NCBI GenBank assembly: GCA_964544955.1
Contig: CAZJEB010000010.1
Span: 1-53,619 of the forward strand
Source: JAAZPT01 sp964544955
GTDB taxonomy: Bacteria > Bacillota > Clostridia > Christensenellales > Aristaeellaceae
Reading direction: 5' to 3'
Length of the DNA: 53,619 nt
The notes beneath the pieces are model-generated. The model saw only the letters and a list, made by a program, of their open reading frames with translations, searched no databases and was not told the origin of the DNA. The translations under genes were made by a program, and so were the position numbers. This document shows, in pieces, positions 15,893 to 23,971 of the stretch (its first letter is position 1; every line of letters begins with the position of its first letter).

Positions 15893-15923
15893 AATAAGAC
15901 TGACATATTCTGTCAGTCTTATT
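15893..15923. promoter_or_regulatory. 31-bp perfect palindrome, candidate operator of the YheO-type regulator
   Basis: AATAAGACTGACA and TGTCAGTCTTATT form perfect 13-bp arms around TATTC. The palindrome lies at and just after the predicted transcription start of the regulator gene. It has no following T-run, which favours a DNA-binding site over a terminator, though an mRNA hairpin would also form. Confidence 0.6.
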
Positions 15924-15949
15924 ATAGCACTTTAATTAGTAAATGTATA
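15921..15949 (-). promoter_or_regulatory. Promoter of the YheO-type regulator gene
   Basis: On the minus strand TATACA, 17 bases, then perfect TATAAT that overlaps the edge of the palindrome. Confidence 0.6.
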
Positions 15950-16038
15950 TCAACAAAAAGCTCTGTTTTGTGTCCTTTTTTTAAACATCAATTAAACAAA
16001 TTAAACGCTTATTATTGATTTACTATTTTTTACTTAGC

Positions 16039-17400
16039 CTATTCAGCCTTCATTGTTTCCCAGTTCCATGGTTTTTTGCGGATTACGCCATCAGCAAAGG
16101 GAACAAATATGGATAGTATTGCAAAGAAGCCTAGTAAAACGTTGTACCACATATAAGGAATAATTTCCAATGGAGCAACTGTACCCATAGCCAAACCACC
16201 AATTAGTAGAATTTGGTTACCATAGGGCAGGAAGCCTTGCATTACGCAGCAGAAAATATCCATTAAGGAAGCTGTACGCCTTGGGTCAACTTTGTTTTCG
16301 TGGCTCATTTCCCTACAAACATCGGCGGTGATAATAAGGGCAGCGGTGTTGTTAGCAACAGCAGCGTCGGCAGCGGATACCATAACAGCAATACCAACCT
16401 CTGTGGATTTACGGCCCTTCATAAAGCCTTTAATTTTGTTAATTAGGAATTCTAAGCCGCCTTGATCGGTCATCATTTGAGATAAACCACCAATGAATAT
16501 AGCAAGTACAACAATACCGGTCATATCTTCAAAGCCGCCCATAATAGCTTTCATTGTGCCAGCTACATCAATTGTGCCCCTAATCATACCAACCAAGCCT
16601 GCAATAATTGTACCACTACCTAAAACTGCAAATACGTTCATGCCAAGTAGGGCAGTAATTAATACATATAAGTAGGGTAAAATTAGAATTAGGTCGTAAG
16701 AGCCTTGTTGAATAACAAATTCTTGAGTGGGTTTACCAAATATGAAGTAAAGTACTGCTGCAAGTACAGCTGCGGGTAATGAGATAAGAAGGTTCATGCG
16801 GAATTTATCCTTCATATCAACACCTTGTGTACGTGTTGCAACAATTGTAGTATCGGAGATAATTGAAAGGTTATCGCCAAAGAATGCGCCACCTAAAACA
16901 GCAGCTAATAACATAGGCATGTTAAGGCCTGCACCTTGACCAATGCTGAATGCTATTGAGCCTAAAGCGGCGGTTGTGCCTGATGATGAACCTGTTGCCA
17001 AACTCATAAAGCAAGCGATAAGGAACATACCAACTGTGATGTATTGTGGAGGAATAATTGATAAACCTAAGTTTACAACTGAATCTACACCACCAATTGC
17101 CTTTGCAACAAAGGCGAAGGAGCCTGCAAGGAAACATGTCATAACCATTATGGTTATGTTTTCGTCTGATGCACCTTTTATAAAGGATTCAGCTTTTTCC
17201 TCAAAGCTACCCTTATACATTATAAAAGCTACAACAACAGCAATAAACAATGATGCGCCTGCGGGAATTTGGTAGAAAGGCTTATCCACACCTTTAAGTG
17301 AGAAGTATATACCACTACCAAGCAACAGTACAATAAATACTAAGAAAGGTATTAGAGACCAGCCACCTATCTTTTTATTGTTTTTAACCTCATTACTCAT
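16039..17400 (-). CDS. NhaC-family Na+/H+ antiporter or amino-acid/organic-acid exchanger
   Basis: The 453-aa protein has about 11 or 12 membrane helices and the NhaC signature around GGAFFGDNLSIISDTTIVA. Another conserved loop is ATGSSSGTTAALGSIAF. NhaC-type carriers exchange Na+ for H+, and some family members carry malate, lactate or amino acids. Here the gene is the last of an apparent operon with RidA, a PLP enzyme for D-amino acids and an amidase, 12 bp after the amidase stop, so a role in substrate uptake or product export is plausible. The specificity cannot be read from sequence. Confidence 0.85.
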   Translation of the reverse strand: MSNEVKNNKKIGGWSLIPFLVFIVLLLGSGIYFSLKGVDKPFYQIPAGASLFIAVVVAFIMYKGSFEEKAESFIKGASDENITIMVMTCFLAGSFAFVAKAIGGVDSVVNLGLSIIPPQYITVGMFLIACFMSLATGSSSGTTAALGSIAFSIGQGAGLNMPMLLAAVLGGAFFGDNLSIISDTTIVATRTQGVDMKDKFRMNLLISLPAAVLAAVLYFIFGKPTQEFVIQQGSYDLILILPYLYVLITALLGMNVFAVLGSGTIIAGLVGMIRGTIDVAGTMKAIMGGFEDMTGIVVLAIFIGGLSQMMTDQGGLEFLINKIKGFMKGRKSTEVGIAVMVSAADAAVANNTAALIITADVCREMSHENKVDPRRTASLMDIFCCVMQGFLPYGNQILLIGGLAMGTVAPLEIIPYMWYNVLLGFFAILSIFVPFADGVIRKKPWNWETMKAE

Positions 17401-17412
17401 TAAAATAACCCC

Positions 17413-18249
17413 CTATTTTTTTGTAAGATTAACTAAATTGTATACATCTTCCCTACGGTTATTCATCATGGGAATTTCACCACGGTACTTATCAACTTCA
17501 TCAAGGTCTATTTCTGTTATAAGTATGCCCTCTTTTTCATCAAGCTCGTTTAGTACTGTGCCCCATGGGTTTACAACTAATGTGTGCCCCCAAGAGTGGT
17601 AACTAAAGCTTAAATCCCTAGCGGGTGCAGTGCCAACGGCGAATACTTGATTTTCCATTGACCTACAACGGAACATAATTTCCCAGTGGGCAGGGCCTGT
17701 GGTCATATTAAAGGCAGCAGGAACCAATAATACCTTTGCACCCTCCAAGGCCATAAGCCTTGCGGTTTCTGGGAAGCGGTAATCAAAGCATACGCTAACG
17801 CCCATTTTACAGAACTCCGTATCGAATGTACCTATATCAAAACCCGGCGTAAGGGTTTCTGATTCAAAAAATCTTTGACCGCCTTTTACATCAATATCAA
17901 AAAGGTGAACTTTTCTATGTTTGCCTATTTGATTACCATCCCTATCAAAAACGTATGCTGTGTTAAACACACGCCCCTCATTATCAAGTTCTGGTATAGA
18001 GCCAGCGGAGAAGTATACCCCATATTTTTTGGCCAAGTTAGAGCAAAACTCGTATGTATGGCCCCCCTCTTTTTCTGCATATATGGGGAAATTTTTTGTG
18101 TTATAGGGGCAATTGAATGTTTCCGGAAGGGTGTAAAGGTCTATATTATTACCCTTATTAGCCTCCATTATTGCGGCCACATTATCAAGGTTTTTTTGTT
18201 TATCTGCATAAACCATTGTTTGCATGCTTGCAATTTTAATTTTAGACAT
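17413..18249 (-). CDS. Carbon-nitrogen hydrolase (nitrilase superfamily, omega-amidase-like)
   Basis: The 278-aa enzyme carries the complete catalytic triad: Glu43 (LPETFNCPY), Lys113 (HRKVHLFDID) and Cys154 (VCFDYRFPE). The pattern is closest to omega-amidases, which hydrolyse the amide of 2-oxoglutaramate or 2-oxosuccinamate to a 2-oxo acid and ammonia. It is cytoplasmic. It lies between the D-amino-acid enzyme and the antiporter on the same strand with short gaps and an AAGGAGG ribosome site. In this setting it may process an amide formed in the pathway, but other N-carbamoyl or amide substrates are possible. Confidence 0.85.
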   Translation of the reverse strand: MSKIKIASMQTMVYADKQKNLDNVAAIMEANKGNNIDLYTLPETFNCPYNTKNFPIYAEKEGGHTYEFCSNLAKKYGVYFSAGSIPELDNEGRVFNTAYVFDRDGNQIGKHRKVHLFDIDVKGGQRFFESETLTPGFDIGTFDTEFCKMGVSVCFDYRFPETARLMALEGAKVLLVPAAFNMTTGPAHWEIMFRCRSMENQVFAVGTAPARDLSFSYHSWGHTLVVNPWGTVLNELDEKEGILITEIDLDEVDKYRGEIPMMNNRREDVYNLVNLTKK

Positions 18250-18273
18250 ATTGCCTCCTTTAAGCTTTAAATA

Positions 18274-19380
18274 TTATTGTAGTTTGCCTCTACCAGCAAT
18301 TACATATTCGTCAACTACTTCGCCATTTTGTACTACATAGGCCTTATCGTGTAGGTTCATCATAGGGCAAACGTGAACAGGTATAATTTCAACCTTATCC
18401 CCCACCCTTACAGCATCACGGAAAGCCTTATTGTATATAATTGCATGTTCATCAAAAACATCAAATATATGTACATTATCAAAGTTTTTAATTATTCCCA
18501 TGCCCTCAACGGCAGTAATGCCCTTTGTGCGAGTTTGCATTGTAATGCCCTTAGCGCCAACATCCAATATAACACGCTCGGCTGTGGGGCGGCTTATTAC
18601 TGTTGCAAGCACTGTTACAGCAGCCATATCCAAGCTACCGTGGGCTGCACACATGGATGCATCCATAAGTACATATGTGCCAGGCCTAATTTCTGTAACG
18701 CCTTCAAGTATAGGAAAATCATAAAGCATGGATGGTGTTGAGCCTATGCTTACAACGCTAAAGTTGTAGCCCATGCCCTTAGCAATTTCAACAAATTGCA
18801 ATGTGCGCTTTTGGGCGGTTAAGTGAATTTGTTTGCACTCCTCAACATCCTTTGCGTTATAGCTGCTACCATCATGGCTAAATACGCCCCTTAGGTGAAT
18901 ATTTGGGCAATTATCCTTTAAGTGGTTTAGTAGGTTTACAAACTCATCTTCCTCTAGCATGCCGGACCTGTTTTCACCAACCTCAATTTCTATAACAACT
19001 TCGGCGGGTTTATGGCCTTCAAAAGCCTTGTTTACCAAGTTTGCTTGCTCTATACTATCCAAGCCAAAGGATATATCTACTGTTTTAGCAAGTTCAATTA
19101 TGCGTTTAAACTTATCATCGCCAACTATTTCATTAGCGATAAAAATATCCTTTAAGCCACCCTTTGCCATAACTTCCGCCTCGCCAACCTTAGCAACGGT
19201 TATGCCCTTTGCACCAGCGGCTTCGCATAGCAAAGATATTTGTGGTATTTTGTGAGTTTTGGTGTGTGGCCTAAGGGCAACGCCCCTACGGTTTGCATAA
19301 TCCTGCATAAATTTGATATTACTCATCATAATATCCTTATCTATAATAACGGCAGGAGTATCAAGTTCCATATACTTCAT
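18274..19380 (-). CDS. Fold-III PLP enzyme, D-serine dehydratase / D-threonine aldolase-like
   Basis: The 368-aa protein starts at ATG 19380 after GGAGG; the longer frame from 19413 overlaps the upstream gene and has no ribosome site. The alanine-racemase-like barrel has the family motif RPHTKTHK near residues 37-44, where Lys41 probably binds pyridoxal phosphate. The C-terminal metal motif reads HVCPMMNLHD. His-x-Cys is the zinc pair of eukaryote-type D-serine dehydratases, whereas D-threonine aldolases normally have His-x-Asp. A D-serine (or other beta-hydroxy D-amino acid) dehydratase is therefore favoured. RidA, encoded immediately upstream, would remove the enamine that such an enzyme makes. 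Confidence 0.82.
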   Translation of the reverse strand: MKYMELDTPAVIIDKDIMMSNIKFMQDYANRRGVALRPHTKTHKIPQISLLCEAAGAKGITVAKVGEAEVMAKGGLKDIFIANEIVGDDKFKRIIELAKTVDISFGLDSIEQANLVNKAFEGHKPAEVVIEIEVGENRSGMLEEDEFVNLLNHLKDNCPNIHLRGVFSHDGSSYNAKDVEECKQIHLTAQKRTLQFVEIAKGMGYNFSVVSIGSTPSMLYDFPILEGVTEIRPGTYVLMDASMCAAHGSLDMAAVTVLATVISRPTAERVILDVGAKGITMQTRTKGITAVEGMGIIKNFDNVHIFDVFDEHAIIYNKAFRDAVRVGDKVEIIPVHVCPMMNLHDKAYVVQNGEVVDEYVIAGRGKLQ

Positions 19381-19381
19381 A

Positions 19382-19771
19382 TTAAGCCTCCTTAACTGCG
19401 GCAATAGCCTCAATTTCCACTAGGCAGCCCCCATAAAGATTGTTAGATGGCACAACTATCCTTGCGGGTTTGTGGTCACCAAAGTATTCTGCATAGGCCT
19501 CGTTTAGTTCGCCCCAAAATTTAACATCGGGCAAGTAAACGTGGCATGATAAAACGGCATTTTTATCAACACCTGCGGTTTTAAGCACCAAATCCAAATT
19601 CTCTAGCGCTTGTTTTGCTTCGGCTTTTACGCCCCCCTCTGGAATTTTGCCCGTTTTTGGGTTAATGGAAAGTTGCCCTGATACATAAAGCGTTCCATTA
19701 TATATAATCCCTGGCGTGTAATGGCCACCATCCCTAACTGAATATTCTGTTTCAACTTTTCTGATATCCAT
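19382..19771 (-). CDS. ridA: RidA-family enamine/imine deaminase
   Basis: The 129-aa protein has the typical Rid size and sequence, including YVSGQLSINPKTG, the key Arg104 (KPARIVV, equivalent to the catalytic Arg105 of RidA) and the VEIEAIA end with Glu120. RidA hydrolyses reactive 2-aminoacrylate and related imines released by PLP enzymes. It is the first gene of the operon, directly followed by the PLP dehydratase-like enzyme. This pairing fits the expected chemistry. The ribosome site is GGGGTGA and a near-consensus promoter lies upstream. Confidence 0.9.
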   Translation of the reverse strand: MDIRKVETEYSVRDGGHYTPGIIYNGTLYVSGQLSINPKTGKIPEGGVKAEAKQALENLDLVLKTAGVDKNAVLSCHVYLPDVKFWGELNEAYAEYFGDHKPARIVVPSNNLYGGCLVEIEAIAAVKEA

Positions 19772-19809
19772 AAAATCACCCCTCTATATTTATTTACTTT
19801 TGTAAACAC

Positions 19810-19838
19810 AATATAGCACTAAAATATTAACAAGTCAA
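19810..19838 (-). promoter_or_regulatory. Promoter of the ridA operon
   Basis: On the minus strand TTGACT, 17 bases, then TATATT, about 40-70 bases before the ridA start. No copy of the regulator's GACTGACA palindrome is visible here. Confidence 0.7.
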
Positions 19839-19978
19839 TACAATTTTATATAAAATTTATATATATATAAAAAAAATTATTGGTAATTTTATCCAATATA
19901 AGTTAATAAAGATACAAGCTTATTGACTTTAAAAGCTTATGTTATTAAAATTGATTTATAAATGCTAAGGGGGATATT

Positions 19979-22408
19979 ATGTTAAGCCTTTTAAAGTTTT
20001 TAGCCACAATGATTATTGCACTTATACCCGCAATGCTTTTGTATAGGTGGGTTATATACAAACAATACTTGGTATATGAAAAAAGCATAAATAAAAGCCT
20101 AATAGTATTAGGCGGATTATGTGCCTTGCTAACAATGGCTTTACGGCACATTCTTAATATGGCATTTTTACAGGATTTAGGCTTAGGGGGAATGTCTAAA
20201 TACATAACCCCTATAATAATGTTTGAAACCCTTGTAAAGCTTTGGTTGATATATGCCCTTGTGGTTAAAAAGCGCAACTATATTAATAATTATGATATTG
20301 TGATATTTAGCCTTTGTGTTGGCTTAGGCTTTGGTATAGCAGATAATATAATAAAAGCCTTGTTTTTAGGATCTTTAGAGACCACATTATTAGCCTTTGA
20401 AAGCATAGTTATACAATTAGCCTACCAAAGTATTATGGCCCATTTTATAGTGTTAGCATTAAAGCACGAGGATAAAAAGCGACCCTATTATACCTTGGCC
20501 TTTATTGCCCCTATGTTGTTACAGGTGTTTTTTGAAATAAGTTACCAAAGTAAATCCATGGGTATGCTTGCTTTAAACAGCATTGCCTTTATTGTAATAA
20601 TAGCCCTAAGCATATGGAGCATAGATTATAACGCCAAATACAACAAGCGTTTTGAGGGAGTAAACCCCGATGAAGTTTTAGAGCGCAACCGCAACAGGAA
20701 AACCCTAAAACAAAGAAGCTCTTACTTTTGGGACCTTTTATTTTCAAAGGGCAATGGGGCTATATTCCTACTATTATTTTTAACATCGGCAGCCATAACC
20801 CTTATTGTAGGAGCAATATTATACAAAAACTCACCCAAGGCGGCTGGGGGCACATTTGGCAAGGCCTTATGGGTAGGCTTTATGCGGCTTTTGGACCAGG
20901 GCAACGTTGCACCAGATATGGATACAGGGGACCCAAACTTTGTGCTTGTTACAATAACCGCAACAATACTTGGTGTAATAGTTACAAGTAGCTTAATAGG
21001 TATTATAATAAATGCCTTTGACAAAAAGCTTCACGCCTTGCGCAATGGTAATAGCAAGGTACTTGAAAAACACCACATACTTATAATTGGCTATAATAGC
21101 AATGCCCTAAAGCTAATAGTTCGCCTTATAAACACAAGGCCTAACAATAAGCGCCTAAGCATTGTAATATTATCCCCCAGTGATAAACAAAGCCTTGAGG
21201 ATAAAATTCACAGGGAAATTGGACACCCCTCAAAGGTAAAAATTATTTGCCGTAAGGGCGAGGGTTACAAAGAGGAAGCCTTGAACAGAGTATCGGCAAA
21301 GGGCGCAAGGGAAGTAGTTATATTAGGCGATGATGATTCACTAATACTAAAAAGCGCCATAGCTGTTCAAAAAAATAGAGGCAGCAATGATATTACCCTT
21401 ATTTTGAACGATGGTAAGAATTTAGACCTTTGCAAGCGCGTATTGGGGGATGAAGCCAACTGCTATACCAGTGGTGAAATGAGCTTTGAGCCCATAATAA
21501 AAGCCACAGAAGGCCTTGATTATGTAAAGCTTTACAGGGAGTTTGCCACAGAAAAATCCAACATAATTATAAAAGCAGAAAAGTTTAAAAAGCTTGTAGG
21601 CAAAAATTTTGCTAGCGTTATAGGTCAATTTTGGCACAATACTGTATTGGGTTTAGCAAACAAGGAGGGTATAGTCCTTAACCCTAACCCCATGTTAAAC
21701 ATTAGCCCAGAGGATAGCCTTATATTTTTAAACAGCGACAATAAACGCCCTAGGTATGGAAGAAAGCCCCTTGTTAAAGACCCTGTTGATATTAGCTTTA
21801 AGGCTAATGAAACCGCAGCAAAGCTTAAGAACCTAACAGTAGTTGGTGGCGAAGAATATAATTTACAAAACAAGCTTAACAATGTGGATATAAGGCATAT
21901 TGCCCCTGAAAACTTTAATGGTGAGTTAAATAATATAAGCAAGGATAACACGGATATACTACTTATATTTACAGATGGGTTTAAGGATATAATACCCTTG
22001 CTTATAAACATACATTCCCAAGTTAAACCCAAGCCCTATATAATAGTAAGTTCGTTAAACCATGATGATTTAAAATTTGCCTATGACCATAATTTAATTG
22101 ATTTAACATTACAGTTAGACATGAGCAGAACAATAGCTGGCGAGATATACAATGAAGACGACCCTGCTTATATAGTAGAAAAGCAACTATTTAGCCACAA
22201 GGGAATAAAGTTAGTACCCGCCCTTAACTTATTTGATAAAAAAGCTTACTTAGTTGAGGAAGTATATTCTGCCTGTTATGAAATAAGGCTATTATGCCTA
22301 GGCTATATTAAAGACGGAAAGGCTATATTAAACCCCAACAAAAACCAAAGCATTGCTTTTAATGAAGGGGATATATTGCTTTTGATAAGGGAAACGGATG
22401 AAGAATAG
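19979..22408 (+). CDS. Fusion of degenerate PrsW-like membrane domain and CASTOR/POLLUX-type ion channel
   Basis: The 809-aa protein has two parts. Residues about 1-220 form six or seven helices laid out like PrsW intramembrane proteases. The active-site motifs are degenerate: ETLVK instead of EExxK at 83-87, and GLGFGIADN instead of a motif ending EN at 115-123. From about 250, two helices flank a pore-like segment (GKALWVGFMRLLDQGN), followed by a long RCK/TrkA-N-like cytoplasmic region starting HHILIIGYNSNALKLIVRL, as in CASTOR/POLLUX channels. A second NAD-binding-like half follows at about 590-809. It is monocistronic, with an AAGGGGG ribosome site and a strong terminator. The fused domain might sense a signal and gate the channel. 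Confidence 0.75.
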   Translation: MLSLLKFLATMIIALIPAMLLYRWVIYKQYLVYEKSINKSLIVLGGLCALLTMALRHILNMAFLQDLGLGGMSKYITPIIMFETLVKLWLIYALVVKKRNYINNYDIVIFSLCVGLGFGIADNIIKALFLGSLETTLLAFESIVIQLAYQSIMAHFIVLALKHEDKKRPYYTLAFIAPMLLQVFFEISYQSKSMGMLALNSIAFIVIIALSIWSIDYNAKYNKRFEGVNPDEVLERNRNRKTLKQRSSYFWDLLFSKGNGAIFLLLFLTSAAITLIVGAILYKNSPKAAGGTFGKALWVGFMRLLDQGNVAPDMDTGDPNFVLVTITATILGVIVTSSLIGIIINAFDKKLHALRNGNSKVLEKHHILIIGYNSNALKLIVRLINTRPNNKRLSIVILSPSDKQSLEDKIHREIGHPSKVKIICRKGEGYKEEALNRVSAKGAREVVILGDDDSLILKSAIAVQKNRGSNDITLILNDGKNLDLCKRVLGDEANCYTSGEMSFEPIIKATEGLDYVKLYREFATEKSNIIIKAEKFKKLVGKNFASVIGQFWHNTVLGLANKEGIVLNPNPMLNISPEDSLIFLNSDNKRPRYGRKPLVKDPVDISFKANETAAKLKNLTVVGGEEYNLQNKLNNVDIRHIAPENFNGELNNISKDNTDILLIFTDGFKDIIPLLINIHSQVKPKPYIIVSSLNHDDLKFAYDHNLIDLTLQLDMSRTIAGEIYNEDDPAYIVEKQLFSHKGIKLVPALNLFDKKAYLVEEVYSACYEIRLLCLGYIKDGKAILNPNKNQSIAFNEGDILLLIRETDEE

Positions 22409-22420
22409 TTTTACCCATAC

Positions 22421-22446
22421 AAAAAACCACCTTGCGGTGGTTTTTT
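22421..22446 (+). terminator. Terminator after the channel gene
   Basis: AAAAAACCACC and GGTGGTTTTTT form an 11-bp stem with a TTGC loop. Confidence 0.9.
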
Positions 22447-22464
22447 GTTGCGTTTATTATTATA

Positions 22465-22625
22465 CCTTAGCTTGATAAACAAGGGGGTTTATCAACAAAT
22501 TAAATTGGCTAAGCAGGCCTTATGAGGGTAAGGCGCTGCATCGCCAAGTATGGCTGCCCCAAACCACAGGTTTTTCAATGAAAGATAGGTTGTGAAGGGA
22601 AATTAGCGCCTATGGGGCATAGGCG
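22465..22625. ncRNA. Structured intergenic element, possible RNA or REP-like repeat
   Basis: Several nested stems follow each other. CTTAGC and GCTAAG enclose a perfect stem TTGATAAAC/GTTTATCAA with an AAGGGG loop. Next comes GCCTTA/TAAGGC, and finally CGCCTATG/CATAGGCG around GGG. There is no ORF and no T-run. The region lies between two converging genes. It may be a structured RNA, an mRNA 3' end or a dispersed palindromic repeat; the strand is unknown. Confidence 0.4.
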
Positions 22626-22638
22626 AATTGTGAGTTAT

Positions 22639-23049
22639 TTAAAGGGCCGCTAACGCCTTACCCATGGCAGAGCATTGCTCCAGGCCATCATCATCGGGCT
22701 CGTAATTACATATAACATAATCATGAACAAAGTTTGCGCCTAGGCTTGCACATTCATCATTCCAGTTGCGCATCCAATCCCCATCGCCCCAGCCATAGGA
22801 TCCAAAAAGAGCAATATTTTTGCCATTTAGCTTGGCCTTACAATCTTCAAACATGGGTTCAAATTCGCCATCCTCCAAAACTTCATCCCCCATAGATGGG
22901 CAACCGAATGCCACGGCATTATATTCATCCATTTTGCTTGCGCTAAACTGATCCGCTGTGAACAAATCGCCACCAGCCTCTGCAATTTTTTCCGCCATTA
23001 TTTGAGTATTGCCTGTTCCACTCCAATATACAACTGCGTATTTTGCCAT
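22639..23049 (-). CDS. Flavodoxin
   Basis: The 136-aa protein is a short-chain flavodoxin. The FMN phosphate loop WSGTGNT is near the N-terminus, and the flavin ring loops contain CPSMGDE and GSYGWGDGDW. It carries low-potential electrons in the cytoplasm and often replaces ferredoxin when iron is scarce. It is downstream of the DUF3793 gene with a 10-bp gap and an AGGAGG ribosome site, so the two are co-transcribed. Candidate electron partners in this window include the MetH activation protein. Confidence 0.93.
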   Translation of the reverse strand: MAKYAVVYWSGTGNTQIMAEKIAEAGGDLFTADQFSASKMDEYNAVAFGCPSMGDEVLEDGEFEPMFEDCKAKLNGKNIALFGSYGWGDGDWMRNWNDECASLGANFVHDYVICNYEPDDDGLEQCSAMGKALAAL

Positions 23050-23059
23050 AATATTCCTC

Positions 23060-23614
23060 CTATGCTACTGTTAGCTTTGAAATTGACATGCCATTTTCAT
23101 AGCATTTTATGTAAACTTGCCTGCACTTATTGTATGTGTTAAACAGTTTTTTAGCCTTATCACCATTATGGTAGGCCTTCCAACAGCCCGCACACACAAA
23201 GTTTTTACCCCCATGTTTTATAAAGCCTAATACATCATTGAGGGGGTAGCCCAAAAATATACCTAATTCGTGAGGAAAATCTTCACAGCTACTAAACCTG
23301 GTTTTAAGATGTTCTAACGCCATATCAACATCCTTAGGGTAGTTATACTTTTGTAGGAACATTGCCACATCATCCTGTTGCAAGGCCTTTAAAAGCAAAT
23401 GCTGCCTATATATGTAAATTTGGCATTTTTTACTACAGCTTTTTATAACCTTTAGCTTTAAACCCTTTGCCCCCAACACGTGTTTTAAATTGTTAATGCC
23501 TGTTTCCAGGGCTTGAGCGCTTGCATAGCTACAGCAAAACAAATTTGCCATTTTTAAGCCTGCCAATGTGGGCGCGCAGTGGTAAACTGTAAGGTGTTCC
23601 AGATATTTACACAT
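23060..23614 (-). CDS. DUF3793 family protein
   Basis: The 184-aa cytoplasmic protein has the DUF3793 hallmarks: HCAPTLAGLK near the start, FPHELGIFLGYPLNDVLGFI in the middle and GKNFVCAGCWKAY in the last third. It has many Cys residues, several in pairs, which hints at metal or redox chemistry. In Clostridia the family is commonly found beside a flavodoxin gene, as here. Function is unknown. Its transcript has a leader of about 190 nt with two clear hairpins and a promoter region carrying DtxR-like palindromes. Confidence 0.85.
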   Translation of the reverse strand: MCKYLEHLTVYHCAPTLAGLKMANLFCCSYASAQALETGINNLKHVLGAKGLKLKVIKSCSKKCQIYIYRQHLLLKALQQDDVAMFLQKYNYPKDVDMALEHLKTRFSSCEDFPHELGIFLGYPLNDVLGFIKHGGKNFVCAGCWKAYHNGDKAKKLFNTYNKCRQVYIKCYENGMSISKLTVA

Positions 23615-23628
23615 ATAATATTCTCCTG

Positions 23629-23682
23629 CCCCTTATGGGAAGGGGAAAGCGAATACCCTAAGGAGCGAGGAATATTCGCTTT
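23629..23682 (-). promoter_or_regulatory. Structured leader of the DUF3793-flavodoxin mRNA
   Basis: Two stems precede the ribosome site. CCCCTT/AAGGGG has a 5-nt loop and ends a few bases before the GGAG. AAAGCGAATA/TATTCGCTTT has 10-bp arms and a 17-nt loop. They could control ribosome access or mRNA stability. No known riboswitch consensus is recognised. Confidence 0.4.
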
Positions 23683-23783
23683 AATAATAAGGATTGTGGT
23701 GTATGCTTGCTATTTATGTTTGTATAAAGCTAATTGATAAACACAAACCATATTAAATACCAATGCAAAATCCTTTAAGTTGG

Positions 23784-23807
23784 TAGTTAGTTATCCTTAA
23801 CTAACTA
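23784..23807. promoter_or_regulatory. Perfect palindrome at the transcription start (DtxR-like box)
   Basis: TAGTTAGTTA and TAACTAACTA form perfect 10-bp arms around TCCT. Its position, over the predicted start site, is that of a repressor operator. The TTAG...CTAA pattern resembles iron or manganese boxes of DtxR-family regulators. Confidence 0.6.
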
Positions 23808-23812
23808 ATGAT

Positions 23813-23841
23813 ATGTTAGCACAGACTAACTACCTTGTCAA
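23813..23841 (-). promoter_or_regulatory. Promoter of the DUF3793-flavodoxin operon with internal palindrome
   Basis: On the minus strand TTGACA, 17 bases, then TAACAT. A second inverted repeat (GTTAG, 6 bases, CTAAC; 23815-23830) overlaps the spacer and the -10 box. Confidence 0.7.
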
Positions 23842-23941
23842 CAGGTAAAATAAAAATATTTTGGGGTGAGGTGGATGGTATATTAGGCTGTTAACAAAGG
23901 TTTTTGTTTTTGAAGGCTTAATAAAAATATTTTTTGCAAAT

Positions 23942-23969
23942 AAAAAAGCCACTGTTATAGCGGCTTTTT
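23942..23969 (-). terminator. Terminator of the alpha-galactoside operon
   Basis: AAAAAGCC pairs with GGCTTTTT around an imperfect inner stem; it begins two bases after the GH36 stop on the minus strand and ends in a T-run. Confidence 0.7.
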
Positions 23970-23971
23970 AT

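Noticed and set aside
23615..23806. Possible FMN riboswitch in the DUF3793-flavodoxin leader
   Set aside because: The leader is structured, but the conserved FMN-element core words are absent.
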